Shown: in pieces, positions 27,078 to 36,602 of the stretch
Layout of the letters: every line of letters begins with the position of its first letter
Numbering within the stretch: position 1 is the first letter of the stretch
Assembly (NCBI RefSeq): GCF_001577525.1
Contig: NZ_CP013015.1
Coordinates: 167,173 to 231,172, forward strand
Source of the DNA: Candidatus Desulfofervidus auxilii
GTDB taxonomy: Bacteria; Desulfobacterota; Desulfofervidia; Desulfofervidales; Desulfofervidaceae
Direction of reading: 5' to 3'
DNA length: 64,000 nt
Translations under genes and position numbers: made by a program
Notes under the pieces: model-generated
Told to the model about the DNA's origin: nothing
The model's input: the letters and a program-made list of their open reading frames with translations, nothing else
The model's database searches: none

Positions 27078-27098
27078 AATTAAGAAGAGTAATTATTA

Positions 27099-28007
27099 GT
27101 GAAAATTACCTATGACCCAAAATACCATGCGCTTTATCCGAAGCTTGGAACATATAACCCTCAGCACACTATTGCCTGTAGAGATAAAGAAACAAGCCTT
27201 AGGAAACCACACCCAAGGCATCGAAAAGACTATAAAAAAGCGAGTGTTTGTATGCCAGATAGGGAAAAATATAAAAGGTTAGTGGCACGCATGAAATACT
27301 ATGGGTATAGTGAAGAGGAAATATTCAGTGCCATTTTGCTCTTACAAGATTTAGACCAAGGCAACATAAAAAATCTTGATGGATTTTACAACATTCTGAT
27401 GGAACGATTAGAGAATAAGGAGCAATACTTAGATATCTGGATCGAAGGAAAGACCGCTTTGACTTTAGCGTTTAACAATTTTAATGTAACTTACAACCCA
27501 CTTGGGAATGGCCCCGATCTCCTGGCCGAGGATTTCGGACATCAATTATACGTGGAGGTTAAGCGCTACCGGGAAGACTGGTTGACTCGGAGAAAGTTAG
27601 AAGAGGCGACAGAAAAAGGTACTAAGTATGGACGAGGACAGCGAGATGTGGAGAAACTTATTGGTGATGTCTTGAAAAAGACATCGCAACTTCCCAGAGG
27701 GGAGATTGATATCGTATTTATTAGGTCTGATAATATAACGATTGAGGAGGTAGATTTTAAATTAGCTATGCACGACTTTGATGAGATGGTACGGAGTAAC
27801 CCAGTATATAGGGGAATAAGTGGCATACTATTTGACAGTGGATGGGTAAATATTAGAACCGGACAACGCTTCTACTTGCATTTGAACCCTCAAGCTGAGA
27901 AACCACTTTCTTTGGTTCTGGCGGAAAGACTCAGAAATCTCGAAGAACCTCCTCCTCATTCAAGGGATGAAATCCCTTTCCTTATGAACTACTTGGGAAT
28001 GAATTGA
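27099..28007 (+). CDS. Predicted PD-(D/E)XK nuclease-like protein
   Basis: 302 aa, GTG start with a weak site. The middle part NPLGNGPDLLAEDFGHQLYVEVKRYRED (residues ~142-168) has the G-P-D and E-V-K pattern of PD-(D/E)XK nucleases; the C-terminal half has SNPVYRGISGILFDSGWV. No named family recognised. Its stop overlaps the start of the truncated DUF1156 gene (ATGA), which places it in the same defence operon. A restriction-like effector is plausible but unproven. Confidence 0.55.
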   Translation: MKITYDPKYHALYPKLGTYNPQHTIACRDKETSLRKPHPRHRKDYKKASVCMPDREKYKRLVARMKYYGYSEEEIFSAILLLQDLDQGNIKNLDGFYNILMERLENKEQYLDIWIEGKTALTLAFNNFNVTYNPLGNGPDLLAEDFGHQLYVEVKRYREDWLTRRKLEEATEKGTKYGRGQRDVEKLIGDVLKKTSQLPRGEIDIVFIRSDNITIEEVDFKLAMHDFDEMVRSNPVYRGISGILFDSGWVNIRTGQRFYLHLNPQAEKPLSLVLAERLRNLEEPPPHSRDEIPFLMNYLGMN

Positions 28008-28237
28008 TGAATAAGGTATTCATTGAAACTGACTTTCCTATAAAAGCAGTAAGTGCCCAAAGGGCAAAGGAAAAGAATATAAGACATGGACATATTTCTA
28101 CCTTGCATATCTGGTGGGCGAGACAACCGCTTGTAGTTTCTAGAGCAACTATTTATGCATCCTTAATTCTGAAGGAGGCTGTGGGTGTGGTAAGTTATAT
28201 GATATATGTGATAAAGGTTTGGAGGAAAAAACAATGA
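28004..28237 (+). pseudogene. Truncated N-terminus of a DUF1156 DNA methylase
   Basis: The first ~53 residues ([19 protein letters not shown] ... [15 protein letters not shown]) are the DUF1156 N-terminus and are clearly related to the copy at 31865, then similarity stops after SLI and a meaningless tail leads into the next gene. The rest of the methylase (motifs DPFAGGG and DPPY) is absent. DUF1156 proteins are methylases of defence loci. Confidence 0.8.
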
Positions 28238-29253
28238 TAGAAGTTCTTGAAATAAAGAATTTGAAATCCATCAAAAATCTCAATCTTAGTTGTTTAAAGA
28301 TAAATATTTTCATTGGAGAGCCAAATACTGGCAAGTCTAACATCTTGGAGTCCTTGGGAGTTTTATCTTTTCTCGCTTATGGGAATAAATCTTCTTTAAA
28401 GGATTTTGTGCGATATGAAACATTATCAAATTTATTTTTTGATGAAGATTTGGAGAACGAATTACAAATAAGATTACAGCATAAAACAGCATCAGACGTA
28501 TTTGAAATCATTTTTACTCAGGAGGACCGTTTTAAAGGGACATATTTTGGCTATGATGTTTCTAAAAATTTCAAAACAGACAAAAAAAATTTGTTTGAAT
28601 TTGACTATATGGCAAAAGGACAATATGAACGTGAACAAAGATTTGAACACATAAAATTCTATCGTTTTGAAAAAAGAGGACTTTTTCCTGAGAAATACTC
28701 TTCGTGTTTGTTACCACCGTTTGGTTCTAACTTATTGTCAGTTTTAAAAACACATAAAAATTTGAAACAAGAGATAATTGACAACTTCCTTAAACCTTTT
28801 GACTACAAACTAATGTTTAAGCCTCAAGAAAATAAAATAGAAATTGTTAAGCAATATGACGATATACTTATAAGCATCCCCTATGCTTTGATTTCGGATA
28901 CTTTTCAGCGTCTTATTTTTTACTTAACGACTATACTATCAAACAGGGATTCCGTTCTCGTTTTTGAAGAGCCTGAATCACATACCTTTCCCTATTACAC
29001 AAAATTTTTGGCAGAAAGTATTGCTTTAGATGATAAAAATAACCAATTTTTTATTTCCACACATAATCCATATTTTCTATTTTCAGTTCTTGAAAAGAGC
29101 AAAAAAGACGACATAGCTGTCTTTGTAGTTTATATGGAAAATTTTGAAACAAAAGCTAGAAAATTGACACAACAAGAAATAGAAGAGGCCATGAATATTG
29201 GTCTAGATTTCTTTTTTAATCTTGACAGGTTTAAAAATGAAGAGCAGGAATAA
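28234..29253 (+). CDS. AAA ATPase of the ABC/OLD-like type
   Basis: 339 aa from ATG 28234, behind GGAGG at 28222-28226. Starts MIEVLEIKNLKSIKNLNLS and has Walker A GEPNTGKSNILESLG (residues ~28-42); Walker B VFEEPESHTFP and the H-loop FFISTHNPYFL lie near residues 240-275. The long middle insertion is that of single-chain SMC-like ATPases used in defence pairs such as PARIS and Gabija-like systems. Four base pairs upstream of a small conserved-looking partner, so a two-gene unit. It has interrupted the first DUF1156 gene. Confidence 0.8.
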   Translation: MIEVLEIKNLKSIKNLNLSCLKINIFIGEPNTGKSNILESLGVLSFLAYGNKSSLKDFVRYETLSNLFFDEDLENELQIRLQHKTASDVFEIIFTQEDRFKGTYFGYDVSKNFKTDKKNLFEFDYMAKGQYEREQRFEHIKFYRFEKRGLFPEKYSSCLLPPFGSNLLSVLKTHKNLKQEIIDNFLKPFDYKLMFKPQENKIEIVKQYDDILISIPYALISDTFQRLIFYLTTILSNRDSVLVFEEPESHTFPYYTKFLAESIALDDKNNQFFISTHNPYFLFSVLEKSKKDDIAVFVVYMENFETKARKLTQQEIEEAMNIGLDFFFNLDRFKNEEQE

Positions 29254-29256
29254 TCA

Positions 29257-29727
29257 ATGAAATACCTTATTGAATGCAAGCCAGACAAGCTTTTAATAAA
29301 GCTTGTTACTGGTGCTCCGAAAAAGTCAGTAATTCACACCGCAAATAAAACAGAAGTCATAAAGATGCTTTTTAAAATTCCTGATGATGCTATTGGCATC
29401 ATAGATGAGGACCCAGGAAGTTCTCACCCATCACATTTGAAGAAGTTTAGATTAAAGCAAGATTTATCGGAGCATGGGTTAGCAATGCTGGAAGAAAATG
29501 ACTCGGGAAAGAAACTAGTTATCATTAAGCCACGCTTAGAAGAATGGCTCTTAAGAGCTGGAAAAGAAAGTGCTATTTCTTTTAAAGAATACAACTTGCC
29601 AGAAACGGGAAAAGATTTGCATAAGGTGATAAATACTAATCTAGAGAGACTAAAATTAGTTTTAAAAGAATTACTTGAGGAGAGATGTGTCAGATTGCAG
29701 AAATTGAAAGAAATTTTACTAAAATAA
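29257..29727 (+). CDS. Small partner of the AAA ATPase (Toprim-like motif)
   Basis: 156 aa, 3 bp behind the ATPase gene. The central part AIGIIDEDPGSSHPSHLKKF contains a D-E-D pattern after a hydrophobic strand, reminiscent of the DxD motif of Toprim or DUF4435-like effectors, and is followed by LVIIKPRLEEWLLRAG. No named family recognised. ATPase plus small acidic-motif protein resembles defence pairs in which the ATPase holds or activates the effector. Confidence 0.5.
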   Translation: MKYLIECKPDKLLIKLVTGAPKKSVIHTANKTEVIKMLFKIPDDAIGIIDEDPGSSHPSHLKKFRLKQDLSEHGLAMLEENDSGKKLVIIKPRLEEWLLRAGKESAISFKEYNLPETGKDLHKVINTNLERLKLVLKELLEERCVRLQKLKEILLK

Positions 29728-29772
29728 AAATTGCTTAAAAAAATTTTCTTTTATTTTTAACCATGATAAAAG

Positions 29773-29871
29773 CTTTGCAAAATGTAGGGTGGAACTTTAT
29801 GTCCACCAATATATTACGGTGACAAATAAACCGCCATCCTACACTTTGATAACAAAATGTGTTCTGCAAAG
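29773..29871. repeat. 99-bp imperfect palindromic element (MITE-like)
   Basis: Outer ends CTTTGCA (29773-29779) and TGCAAAG (29865-29871) and inner arms TGTAGGGTGG (29783-29792) and CCATCCTACA (29834-29843, 9 of 10) form a nested inverted repeat. It lies between the ATPase pair and the 655-residue gene, and its right end touches the latter's start. Confidence 0.5.
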
Positions 29872-29876
29872 GGCTT

Positions 29877-31844
29877 ATGATATATAAAAACTATATAAAA
29901 CAAAAAGCAAGAGAATTAATCTGGGAACGAGCTATAAAACTTCTTACGGAAAATCGAGAAAAATCAACTTTAATTTATCCTAAAATTATGTATTACTATT
30001 GGGAGCATATTATTAGCAAATATAGCAATATATTAAAATTTGACCTATCAAAATTGACTGAAAGTTCTTTGGAATCTTTCCTGAAGGTTAGAGAGTCTAA
30101 AATCAGTTCCAAATCGAGTAAAGAATTAAAAGTTCTTTATTTATGTGGTCCCGAGCCAGAAAATGATATAGAATGTTTATTGAATTTAGGAGTTATACCA
30201 GAAAATATATGGGCTATAGAAAAAGATCCAGAGATATTTAAGTATGCTTATAGTAGTATAAAATATCTATATCCAAACATTAAAATACTTCAAGAAAAAA
30301 TAGAAAATATATTAAGTACTTTAAGGACAAAATTTGATATAATTTACTTAGATTTTACTGCTCCTTTTTTCTCAAAAAGACAAAAGCCTTTTCGTGCTTT
30401 ACACCAAATATTGATCCAGAATTCACTAGAAGATTTAAGTGTCTTAATTACAAACTTTTCGGAATTAGATAAAAAAGAAGAATATATTAACCTATTAACG
30501 CATTATTTTTATCATCAAAATCTTATAGAGTCTGGAATTATAGAAATAACAGAAGGAGAAATAACTGAGGGACCTATAATTTACGGTTTAGAAACCGACC
30601 ATTTTAGAAAATTAATTCACGATAACTTAGAACGGGCTTATTCTGCCTTTTTGACACATTATCCTATATATTTTTCCTGCAGAATATTACCTGCTATAAA
30701 TATTTTTTCAAATAAATCATTGTTTAAACTTTTAATAGATAAAAATGCATATAAAAAAGCGATTAAGAAAATTTCAAATATATCTTATATAAATGCCACC
30801 TGTGCTAAAAACTTAGACCTTACAGGTGGAGAAAAGTTTTTGCAACCTGAAAATTTTTGGTTTGAATTTTTTATAGATGAAATAGAAAAAATAGAGGACC
30901 TAAATTTTTGGAGGAGCCAATTTTCTCAAAAGATTTCTGAAAAAGGACTATATATTTCAATAAAAGAAGCTGTTTCTATTATTAATTTAATAAGAATGTT
31001 TGTGGAAGGTTATCATGATGTAATAAATAGTCAAATAAGAAAAAGAATTTTAGAAACACAGGAAAATGTTTTAGGACAATATGTATTTTGTGATATAGCT
31101 TTTCCTCATTTATGGATTGAACTGATTATTAATCAATTAGGACATCCATATCACGCTAATATCGAAAAACATTTTAGATTTAGCTATAGAGCAAAGGAAA
31201 GAAAAATGTTTGTGGATATGTTTCTTTTTGATAAATGTCGTTATTTTTATGATTGGATTCCAACCGTATTTTTGCTTCCTGAAATGATGTTAGATGTTGA
31301 AAAGCAATTAGTAACTAGGATAGTTATAGACATAATATCAAAACATTATAGATATGTTTTGCCTGAAGTTTTTTGGGGAGCAGCATTAATAGGTATGAAT
31401 GAAAAACAATGGGCAAATTTTAAGACGCTCAGTAAAAGAGAATTTTTAAGTATTTCTGTAAAGGGAAATAATATTTATAATGATCAAATTTATTTTCTTG
31501 AAATTTTAAAATTAGCGAAAACTCAAGCTATAAGAGTAAGAGATATTATGCAAAATAAAGTAAAAATATTTAAGGACTTGGGCGAAAAACATACATGGTT
31601 TGGTTCAGCCTGGATAAAAATTATAGATAAAAATAATCCTTATGGAAAATTTGGGATCTTATTTAGAAAGTTAAAAATCAAAGATGAAGTAGGATGGGAG
31701 TATGATAGTAAGACTGGATTTTTACGTATTTGCAACTTTTATGATGGTCATGAATTTCTTGTATATAAAGCAGCTTATGAAACTGCATGTTCAATTTTAC
31801 AAAGAGCAGGTATAAAATGCAAATTAATAGAAATTTTAGACTAA
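29877..31844 (+). CDS. Large protein of unknown family with a Rossmann/SAM-like N-terminal part
   Basis: 655 aa from ATG 29877 (a GTG six codons upstream is also possible). Residues ~85-165 read [19 protein letters not shown] ... [19 protein letters not shown] ... [15 protein letters not shown], the strand-loop-acidic pattern of a SAM- or nucleotide-binding Rossmann fold. The remaining 490 residues are Ile/Lys/Phe-rich and not recognised. No signal peptide or membrane span. Very AT-rich codon use. Embedded in the defence island between an ATPase pair and a DUF1156 methylase; a methyltransferase-like defence protein is possible. Confidence 0.5.
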   Translation: MIYKNYIKQKARELIWERAIKLLTENREKSTLIYPKIMYYYWEHIISKYSNILKFDLSKLTESSLESFLKVRESKISSKSSKELKVLYLCGPEPENDIECLLNLGVIPENIWAIEKDPEIFKYAYSSIKYLYPNIKILQEKIENILSTLRTKFDIIYLDFTAPFFSKRQKPFRALHQILIQNSLEDLSVLITNFSELDKKEEYINLLTHYFYHQNLIESGIIEITEGEITEGPIIYGLETDHFRKLIHDNLERAYSAFLTHYPIYFSCRILPAINIFSNKSLFKLLIDKNAYKKAIKKISNISYINATCAKNLDLTGGEKFLQPENFWFEFFIDEIEKIEDLNFWRSQFSQKISEKGLYISIKEAVSIINLIRMFVEGYHDVINSQIRKRILETQENVLGQYVFCDIAFPHLWIELIINQLGHPYHANIEKHFRFSYRAKERKMFVDMFLFDKCRYFYDWIPTVFLLPEMMLDVEKQLVTRIVIDIISKHYRYVLPEVFWGAALIGMNEKQWANFKTLSKREFLSISVKGNNIYNDQIYFLEILKLAKTQAIRVRDIMQNKVKIFKDLGEKHTWFGSAWIKIIDKNNPYGKFGILFRKLKIKDEVGWEYDSKTGFLRICNFYDGHEFLVYKAAYETACSILQRAGIKCKLIEILD

Positions 31845-31864
31845 ATTATAAGAGAGAAACAGCC

Positions 31865-33130
31865 ATGAAAAACAAAACCTTTATTGAAGCCGATTTTCCT
31901 ATAAAAGCAGTGAGTGCTGAAGGTGCAAGGGAAAAGAATATAAGACACGGACATATTTCTACCTTGCATATTTGGTGGGCAAGAAAACCACTAGTAGTTT
32001 CTAGGGCTACCATCTATGCGTCTTTAATTCCTGCACCCAAGAATGAAGAAGAAAGGATAGCAAAAGAGCAATTTATTGCTATCTTTTCAGATGAATATAA
32101 AAAATGGCTTGAGTCTAATAAAGGAAAACAGCCATCTAATATTTTACATTATACATGTCTGGCCAAATGGGAAAATTCTTTAAATAAAAAAATTATTGAA
32201 AGGGCTAGAAAGGAAATTTTAAAGGCCAACGGTGGTAAACCACCAAAGGTTTTAGATCCATTTGCCGGCGGTGGTGCTATTCCGTTAGAGGCATTAAGGC
32301 TTGGCTGTGAAACTTATGCTGGTGATTTAAATCCAGTAGCTGTATTGATTTTAAAATGTACTTTAGAATATCCACAAAGATATGGAAAACCTGTAAAAAG
32401 GGAAGTTAAAGGAAAACTTATAAAAGAAGATGTTAATCCTCTGCTTGAAGCAGTTAAAAAATGGGGCAATTGGGTTTTAGAAGAGGCTAAAAAGGAAATT
32501 GGTCAATTTTATCCAAAAGATGAAGATGGTGCCATACCTGTGGGATACTATTGGCTAAAAACTATTCCATGCCAAAATCCAACATGTGGTTGTCAGATAC
32601 CACTTACTGCAAATTTCTGGCTGGCAAAAAAGGAAAATAAAAAAATTGCCTTAAAGCTTATTGCTGATAAAGAAAAAAGAGAAATCCACTTTAAAATAGT
32701 GGACAATCCAGATTTCGACCCAAGTAAAGGCACTGTTTCTAGGGCAAAGGTTGTTTGTCCTGTTTGTGGGAGTGGCATTGATGATAAAACCGTGCGTAAG
32801 CTCTTTCAAGAGGGGAAATCTGGGCAAAGGATGGTAGCAGTTGTATTGCATTATTCTGATAAAACAGGAAAGACCTATCGTATTGCGACGGAAAAAGACA
32901 TAGAAATTTTTAAGTCTGCTTTCTCCGTTTTGACACGATGGGAATCTATGAGAGAGACTCCTGCTAATGTTTTTGGAAGACAAGCATTACCAATGATGTG
33001 GGATTTTACGGATATAAATCCTTTTAGTGGAGCAACAGGAGGTATAAAACAAAATTTGAACTGGATTCTTAATGTCCTCTCCCACCTCTCTCAAATCCCA
33101 CCTGTAGAATCAAGGAAGGAAGAAAAGTGA
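31865..33130 (+). CDS. DUF1156 DNA methylase, N-terminal half (gene split)
   Basis: 421 aa from ATG 31865; an earlier in-frame start lies inside the preceding gene. Begins with the DUF1156 domain ([34 protein letters not shown]), then SAM motif [21 protein letters not shown] near residue 130, and cysteine pairs CQNPTCGCQ and CPVCGSG (zinc-like). The frame ends after [13 protein letters not shown], just where intact relatives run on into a segment equal to the gene at 34010. The stop overlaps the following nucleotidyltransferase gene by 4 bp (GTGA). Confidence 0.85.
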   Translation: MKNKTFIEADFPIKAVSAEGAREKNIRHGHISTLHIWWARKPLVVSRATIYASLIPAPKNEEERIAKEQFIAIFSDEYKKWLESNKGKQPSNILHYTCLAKWENSLNKKIIERARKEILKANGGKPPKVLDPFAGGGAIPLEALRLGCETYAGDLNPVAVLILKCTLEYPQRYGKPVKREVKGKLIKEDVNPLLEAVKKWGNWVLEEAKKEIGQFYPKDEDGAIPVGYYWLKTIPCQNPTCGCQIPLTANFWLAKKENKKIALKLIADKEKREIHFKIVDNPDFDPSKGTVSRAKVVCPVCGSGIDDKTVRKLFQEGKSGQRMVAVVLHYSDKTGKTYRIATEKDIEIFKSAFSVLTRWESMRETPANVFGRQALPMMWDFTDINPFSGATGGIKQNLNWILNVLSHLSQIPPVESRKEEK

Positions 33131-33615
33131 ACAGAGAAGAAGCAAAAAGGATTTTGGAGATTATGGCTACCGCAGATGGGGAATGTGTTTATTGTGCAAG
33201 AGAGCTATTTATCCAATTCATCAAGAAATTCCCAATGTTTTCAGATCTTGCTAGGGACGTTTTTAAAAGGAAGTTCAACGAAGAACTTGAACATGGAAAT
33301 GAAAAAGAAATCTTAAAACACACGATAAACAAAGTTATGAAGCAAAATAAAATTGATGTAACACACACAATCCTTTTTGGCTCAAGGGCAAGGGGAGATT
33401 TCAAATCAGAAAGTGACTGGGATGTTCTTGTAATTGTCAGAAACAACTTATCTATCAAGGAGAAGATGCTTTATTCAAAAAAGGTTAGAGAAAACCTTGC
33501 AAAGCTTGGCATTGATTGCGATTTAATAATCAAATCTGAAAAAGAGGTTGAGAGTTCTAAAGAAATGTTTGGTTCGGTTATAAGGGAGGCACTAAAGGAA
33601 GGGATGTCACTATGA
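33127..33615 (+). CDS. MNT-type nucleotidyltransferase (antitoxin of HEPN-MNT pair)
   Basis: 162 aa. Active site motif [19 protein letters not shown] (residues ~78-96, GS-R-x-R-G-D...D-x-D) of minimal nucleotidyltransferases. An extra N-terminal helical segment of ~65 residues with Cys-x-x-Cys precedes it. MNT proteins neutralise HEPN RNases by adding AMP. Overlaps both neighbours by exactly 4 bp. Confidence 0.88.
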   Translation: MNREEAKRILEIMATADGECVYCARELFIQFIKKFPMFSDLARDVFKRKFNEELEHGNEKEILKHTINKVMKQNKIDVTHTILFGSRARGDFKSESDWDVLVIVRNNLSIKEKMLYSKKVRENLAKLGIDCDLIIKSEKEVESSKEMFGSVIREALKEGMSL

Positions 33616-34013
33616 AAGAGAATGTAAAAAAGTGGTTTATAAAAGCTATGGAGGATTTGAAAGTCGTTGAACACGAAATGGTTTTGCTAAAGAATGAAAT
33701 TGCCACAAGTGCTGTATGCTTTCACTGCCAGCAGTTTGTTGAGAAAGTGTTGAAAGCATATCTTACTATTAAAAATGTTGATTTTGGGAAAACACATAAT
33801 CTTGAGTTCCTTTTGGAACTTTGCAGAAAGCAAGATAGGGATTTTGAACAAATAGATACCGGAAATTTAACTTTTTATGCGGTCGATGTGAGGTATCCAG
33901 ATGAATTTTACATTCCCTCCTTTGAAGAAGCTAGAGAATGCTATGAGATTGCCAAAAAAGTAAAAGAGTTTATTGAGAGAAAGTTAAATATCAAAATAGA
34001 AGAAAATTTATGA
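33612..34013 (+). CDS. HEPN domain protein (toxin-like)
   Basis: 133 aa HEPN domain: WFIKAMEDLKVVEHEMV, CFHCQQFVEKVLKAYL, KTHNLEFLLELC, and the C-terminal VRYPDEFYIPSFEEARECYE typical of the HEPN partner of MNT proteins. A classical R-x4-6-H RNase motif is not obvious, so the activity may be altered. Overlaps the MNT gene and the downstream methylase half by 4 bp each. Confidence 0.85.
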   Translation: MKENVKKWFIKAMEDLKVVEHEMVLLKNEIATSAVCFHCQQFVEKVLKAYLTIKNVDFGKTHNLEFLLELCRKQDRDFEQIDTGNLTFYAVDVRYPDEFYIPSFEEARECYEIAKKVKEFIERKLNIKIEENL

Positions 34014-34813
34014 GAAAACTATATATACCAAAAATTTTTCAATGCTCTGTTACCTCTCTTCCTTATCCCAATGACTCCTTTGATGCCGTTATCACCGACC
34101 CTCCCTATTACGACAATGTGCCATATTCTTATCTTTCTGATTTCTTTTATGTCTGGTTAAAAAGAACACTTGGTGATTTATATCCTGAACTTTTTGCTAC
34201 ACCACTTACACCAAAAGCAGAAGAGAGTGTCGCTTATACTCATCAAGGAGGTTATGCGACTGGCAAGAAGGCCTTTGAGGAAAAGATAGAAAAGGCTTTC
34301 AAAGAGATTCATCGTGTATTAAAGCCAGAAGGGATTGATGTCATTGTCTTTGCCCATAAATCTACTGAGGCCTGGGAGACAATCATTGATGCCTTACTTA
34401 AGGCTGGACTTTATTTAACTGCTTCTTGGCCCTGGGATACAGAAATGAAATCAAGGCTTAGGACAAAGGTCCCTGCTGCCCTTGCTTCTTCCATTTATAT
34501 GGTCTGCCGTAAGCGGATAAGTAACGAAACTGCTTATTTCCATGAGTTAAAACCTCTTATTGAAGAAAGGATTAAAGAAAAACTTGAGCAGTTCTGGAAT
34601 GAAGGTATTTCTGGGGCAGATTTTTTTATTTCGGCAATCGGTCCTGCGATTGAGATATTTGGTAAATATGCCAAAGTAGAAAAACTTTCAGGTGAAAGGG
34701 TAGAAATAAAAGCTCATACCTCTACTGGGCTAGACAGAACTACTTTAGATGCCAAAATTAAAGAAACTCTTCTCCAAATAGGGGCTAAAATTGAAGAATG
34801 GAATGAGGAATAG
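34010..34813 (+). CDS. DUF1156 DNA methylase, C-terminal half (gene split)
   Basis: 267 aa. Starts MRKLYIPKIFQCSVTSLPYPNDS and immediately has the catalytic motif DAVITDPPYYDNVPYSYLSDFF, followed by FEEKIEKAFKEIHRVLKPEG and HKSTEAWE. These are the second half of the enzyme whose SAM-binding half is at 31865. Together (688 aa) they contain the motifs of one methylase with about 10 foreign residues on each side of the break. ATGA coupling to the HEPN gene means both halves can still be made and may assemble. Confidence 0.85.
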   Translation: MRKLYIPKIFQCSVTSLPYPNDSFDAVITDPPYYDNVPYSYLSDFFYVWLKRTLGDLYPELFATPLTPKAEESVAYTHQGGYATGKKAFEEKIEKAFKEIHRVLKPEGIDVIVFAHKSTEAWETIIDALLKAGLYLTASWPWDTEMKSRLRTKVPAALASSIYMVCRKRISNETAYFHELKPLIEERIKEKLEQFWNEGISGADFFISAIGPAIEIFGKYAKVEKLSGERVEIKAHTSTGLDRTTLDAKIKETLLQIGAKIEEWNEE

Positions 34814-34880
34814 ACATAGGATGTCCCCAATATCTAAATTAAGACACTCTACATTTAGTCTTGATAATGGTGCATATTGA

Positions 34881-36044
34881 ATGCAGAGAATAAGAGATAA
34901 AAAAATCCTGTTTATCTTCCTTCTCTTTTCTTCATTAACCCTTATTATTCTTATGGTATTTCATTTTTTAAAACCTCAAAAACCACATCCTACCTATGAA
35001 GACTTTTCTCAAACAGCTATAGAAGAAGGAATATTTAATTTAAACCACCTTATTGCGGAGACATTTCTCCATTTGGGCCTTGAAAAAAACCAGTGGCAAG
35101 AAAAAATTATTAGCAAGACATGGAGGGGAAAAACATATCCATTTATAGAGATAAATGCTCAAAAACCAAAAGCATTAACCTGGTCTACAGTAAAAACAAG
35201 CTTTATCTCTCTAGCCCAAAAAAATCCCAAAATCACTCTTCGGCTTAGGACCCCTACTTCTAAAAAATGGGAGTTTTATTTGGGTTGGAATGGTCTCATT
35301 ACTCACCACTTGGTTTTCAATCATTTTTTACCATTACTCCCAAAAGAAAAACCAATGATAGCCATTATTGTGGACGATTTAGGCTATGATATGTCGGTGG
35401 TAAAGTCACTTATTAACTTAGAAATACCTCTAAATTACGCTATTTTACCCTATTTACCTTACAGTAAAGAAATAGCCGAATTACTCTATATCCACCAACA
35501 GGAGGAAATATTACTCCATTTACCCCTGGAACCAGATGGATACCATCCTCAATTAAATAAGCAACCAGGAATGCTATTTCTCAATATGCCTCCATTTACC
35601 TTAAAAAAGCAATTGACAAAGGATTTAGAGGCCGTGCCTTATATTAAAGGCGTAAATAATCACATGGGGTCAAAATTCACTCAAAATCCAACCTATATGA
35701 AAATAGTATTAAGAGAAATTAAAAAAAGAAACCTTATTTTTGTGGATAGTTTTACCACTCCCAAATCCATTGCTTATAAACTGGCTCAGGAAATGGGTGT
35801 TAAGAGTTTGAGGAGAAATCTCTTTTTAGATTCCACACCTGACGTAAATAGTATCAGACAACGCTTAACCACCTTAACTCGGTGGGCGCAAACCCAAGGA
35901 GCAGTCTTGGCCATTTGTCATCCTTATTTAACTACCTTAATGGTTCTAAAAGAAAATTTGCCTAAATTAGCCATGAAATTTAGGTTTGTAACTGTTTCTG
36001 AATTGATTAGACATAAATATTTAGCCGCAGATTTAAATAAATAA
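34881..36044 (+). CDS. Divergent polysaccharide deacetylase (YibQ/DUF610)
   Basis: 387 aa with an N-terminal membrane anchor (residues ~9-28). The deacetylase domain begins MIAIIVDDLGYDMSVVKSLI and includes EILLHLPLEPDGYHPQ, GVNNHMGSKFTQ and ICHPY, the divergent family's equivalents of the metal site. In Desulfobacterota this gene usually follows ctpA directly; here 9.7 kb of defence genes separate them. Confidence 0.9.
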   Translation: MQRIRDKKILFIFLLFSSLTLIILMVFHFLKPQKPHPTYEDFSQTAIEEGIFNLNHLIAETFLHLGLEKNQWQEKIISKTWRGKTYPFIEINAQKPKALTWSTVKTSFISLAQKNPKITLRLRTPTSKKWEFYLGWNGLITHHLVFNHFLPLLPKEKPMIAIIVDDLGYDMSVVKSLINLEIPLNYAILPYLPYSKEIAELLYIHQQEEILLHLPLEPDGYHPQLNKQPGMLFLNMPPFTLKKQLTKDLEAVPYIKGVNNHMGSKFTQNPTYMKIVLREIKKRNLIFVDSFTTPKSIAYKLAQEMGVKSLRRNLFLDSTPDVNSIRQRLTTLTRWAQTQGAVLAICHPYLTTLMVLKENLPKLAMKFRFVTVSELIRHKYLAADLNK

Positions 36045-36051
36045 AACTAAT

Positions 36052-36591
36052 TTAATCAGAACCAAAACTACATTCCTTACAACTTACTGGACATTTTAAT
36101 AAGTCAAATGCTGACAGAATCCTTTTTTGCTTTATCTTCTTCTCTTCGGGCAAAGGCACAAAAGAGATTAAAGTTAACAATTGAAGTAATTCTTTTTTAG
36201 TGGGAATTTTATTCAAATCTTTTCCTAATGATTTCCCTGTTACAGTATCTAACACCTCAGTAGCAAATCCATCGGTGATCACAGTAAAAGGAATTTGATA
36301 TGAGTCTAAAAGCCGGGCACAAGCCAAGGTTAGCTTTTCTCTGGTAACTAAGGCTGTGGGGTAACACTTGATTAAAATTATCCTTTTTCCTGCCAAGCGA
36401 ACGATATAGTCAATAGGAACAGTAATCTTTGCATTATCAACTGTGGTCTCAAATATTACATGTGTTTCAATATCTGACTTTTCATATCCTTTTTCTTCTA
36501 CTAAAAATCGGGCCACTCTTTGCCTCAACCTTTCCATATCCGTATCAGGTTTTTTTTCTCCAGTAAGAAAGTCTATTAAAGTTTGTTCCAC
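36052..36591 (-). CDS. Type I restriction HsdR N-terminal domain protein (HSDR_N_2)
   Basis: 179 aa. MERLRQRVARFLVEEKGYEKSDIE, then VPIDYIVRLAGKRIILIKC where D and I-I-K lie in the positions of a PD-(D/E)XK core with the usual E-x-K altered to I-K. C-terminus has CPVSCKECSF. Stand-alone members are widespread in Desulfobacterota and do not imply a restriction system. Convergent with the deacetylase gene. Confidence 0.82.
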   Translation of the reverse strand: MEQTLIDFLTGEKKPDTDMERLRQRVARFLVEEKGYEKSDIETHVIFETTVDNAKITVPIDYIVRLAGKRIILIKCYPTALVTREKLTLACARLLDSYQIPFTVITDGFATEVLDTVTGKSLGKDLNKIPTKKELLQLLTLISFVPLPEEKKIKQKRILSAFDLLKCPVSCKECSFGSD

Positions 36592-36602
36592 TTTTGAACC
36601 TC

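Noticed and set aside
25296-34813. Complete DISARM- or BREX-type system
   Set aside because: The helicase is deleted, one methylase copy is truncated, the other split, and no DUF499, DrmB, PglZ or BrxL-like gene was found.
36052-36591. Restriction subunit of a type I R-M system
   Set aside because: Only the N-terminal HSDR_N_2 domain is present, no helicase part, and no hsdM or hsdS nearby.
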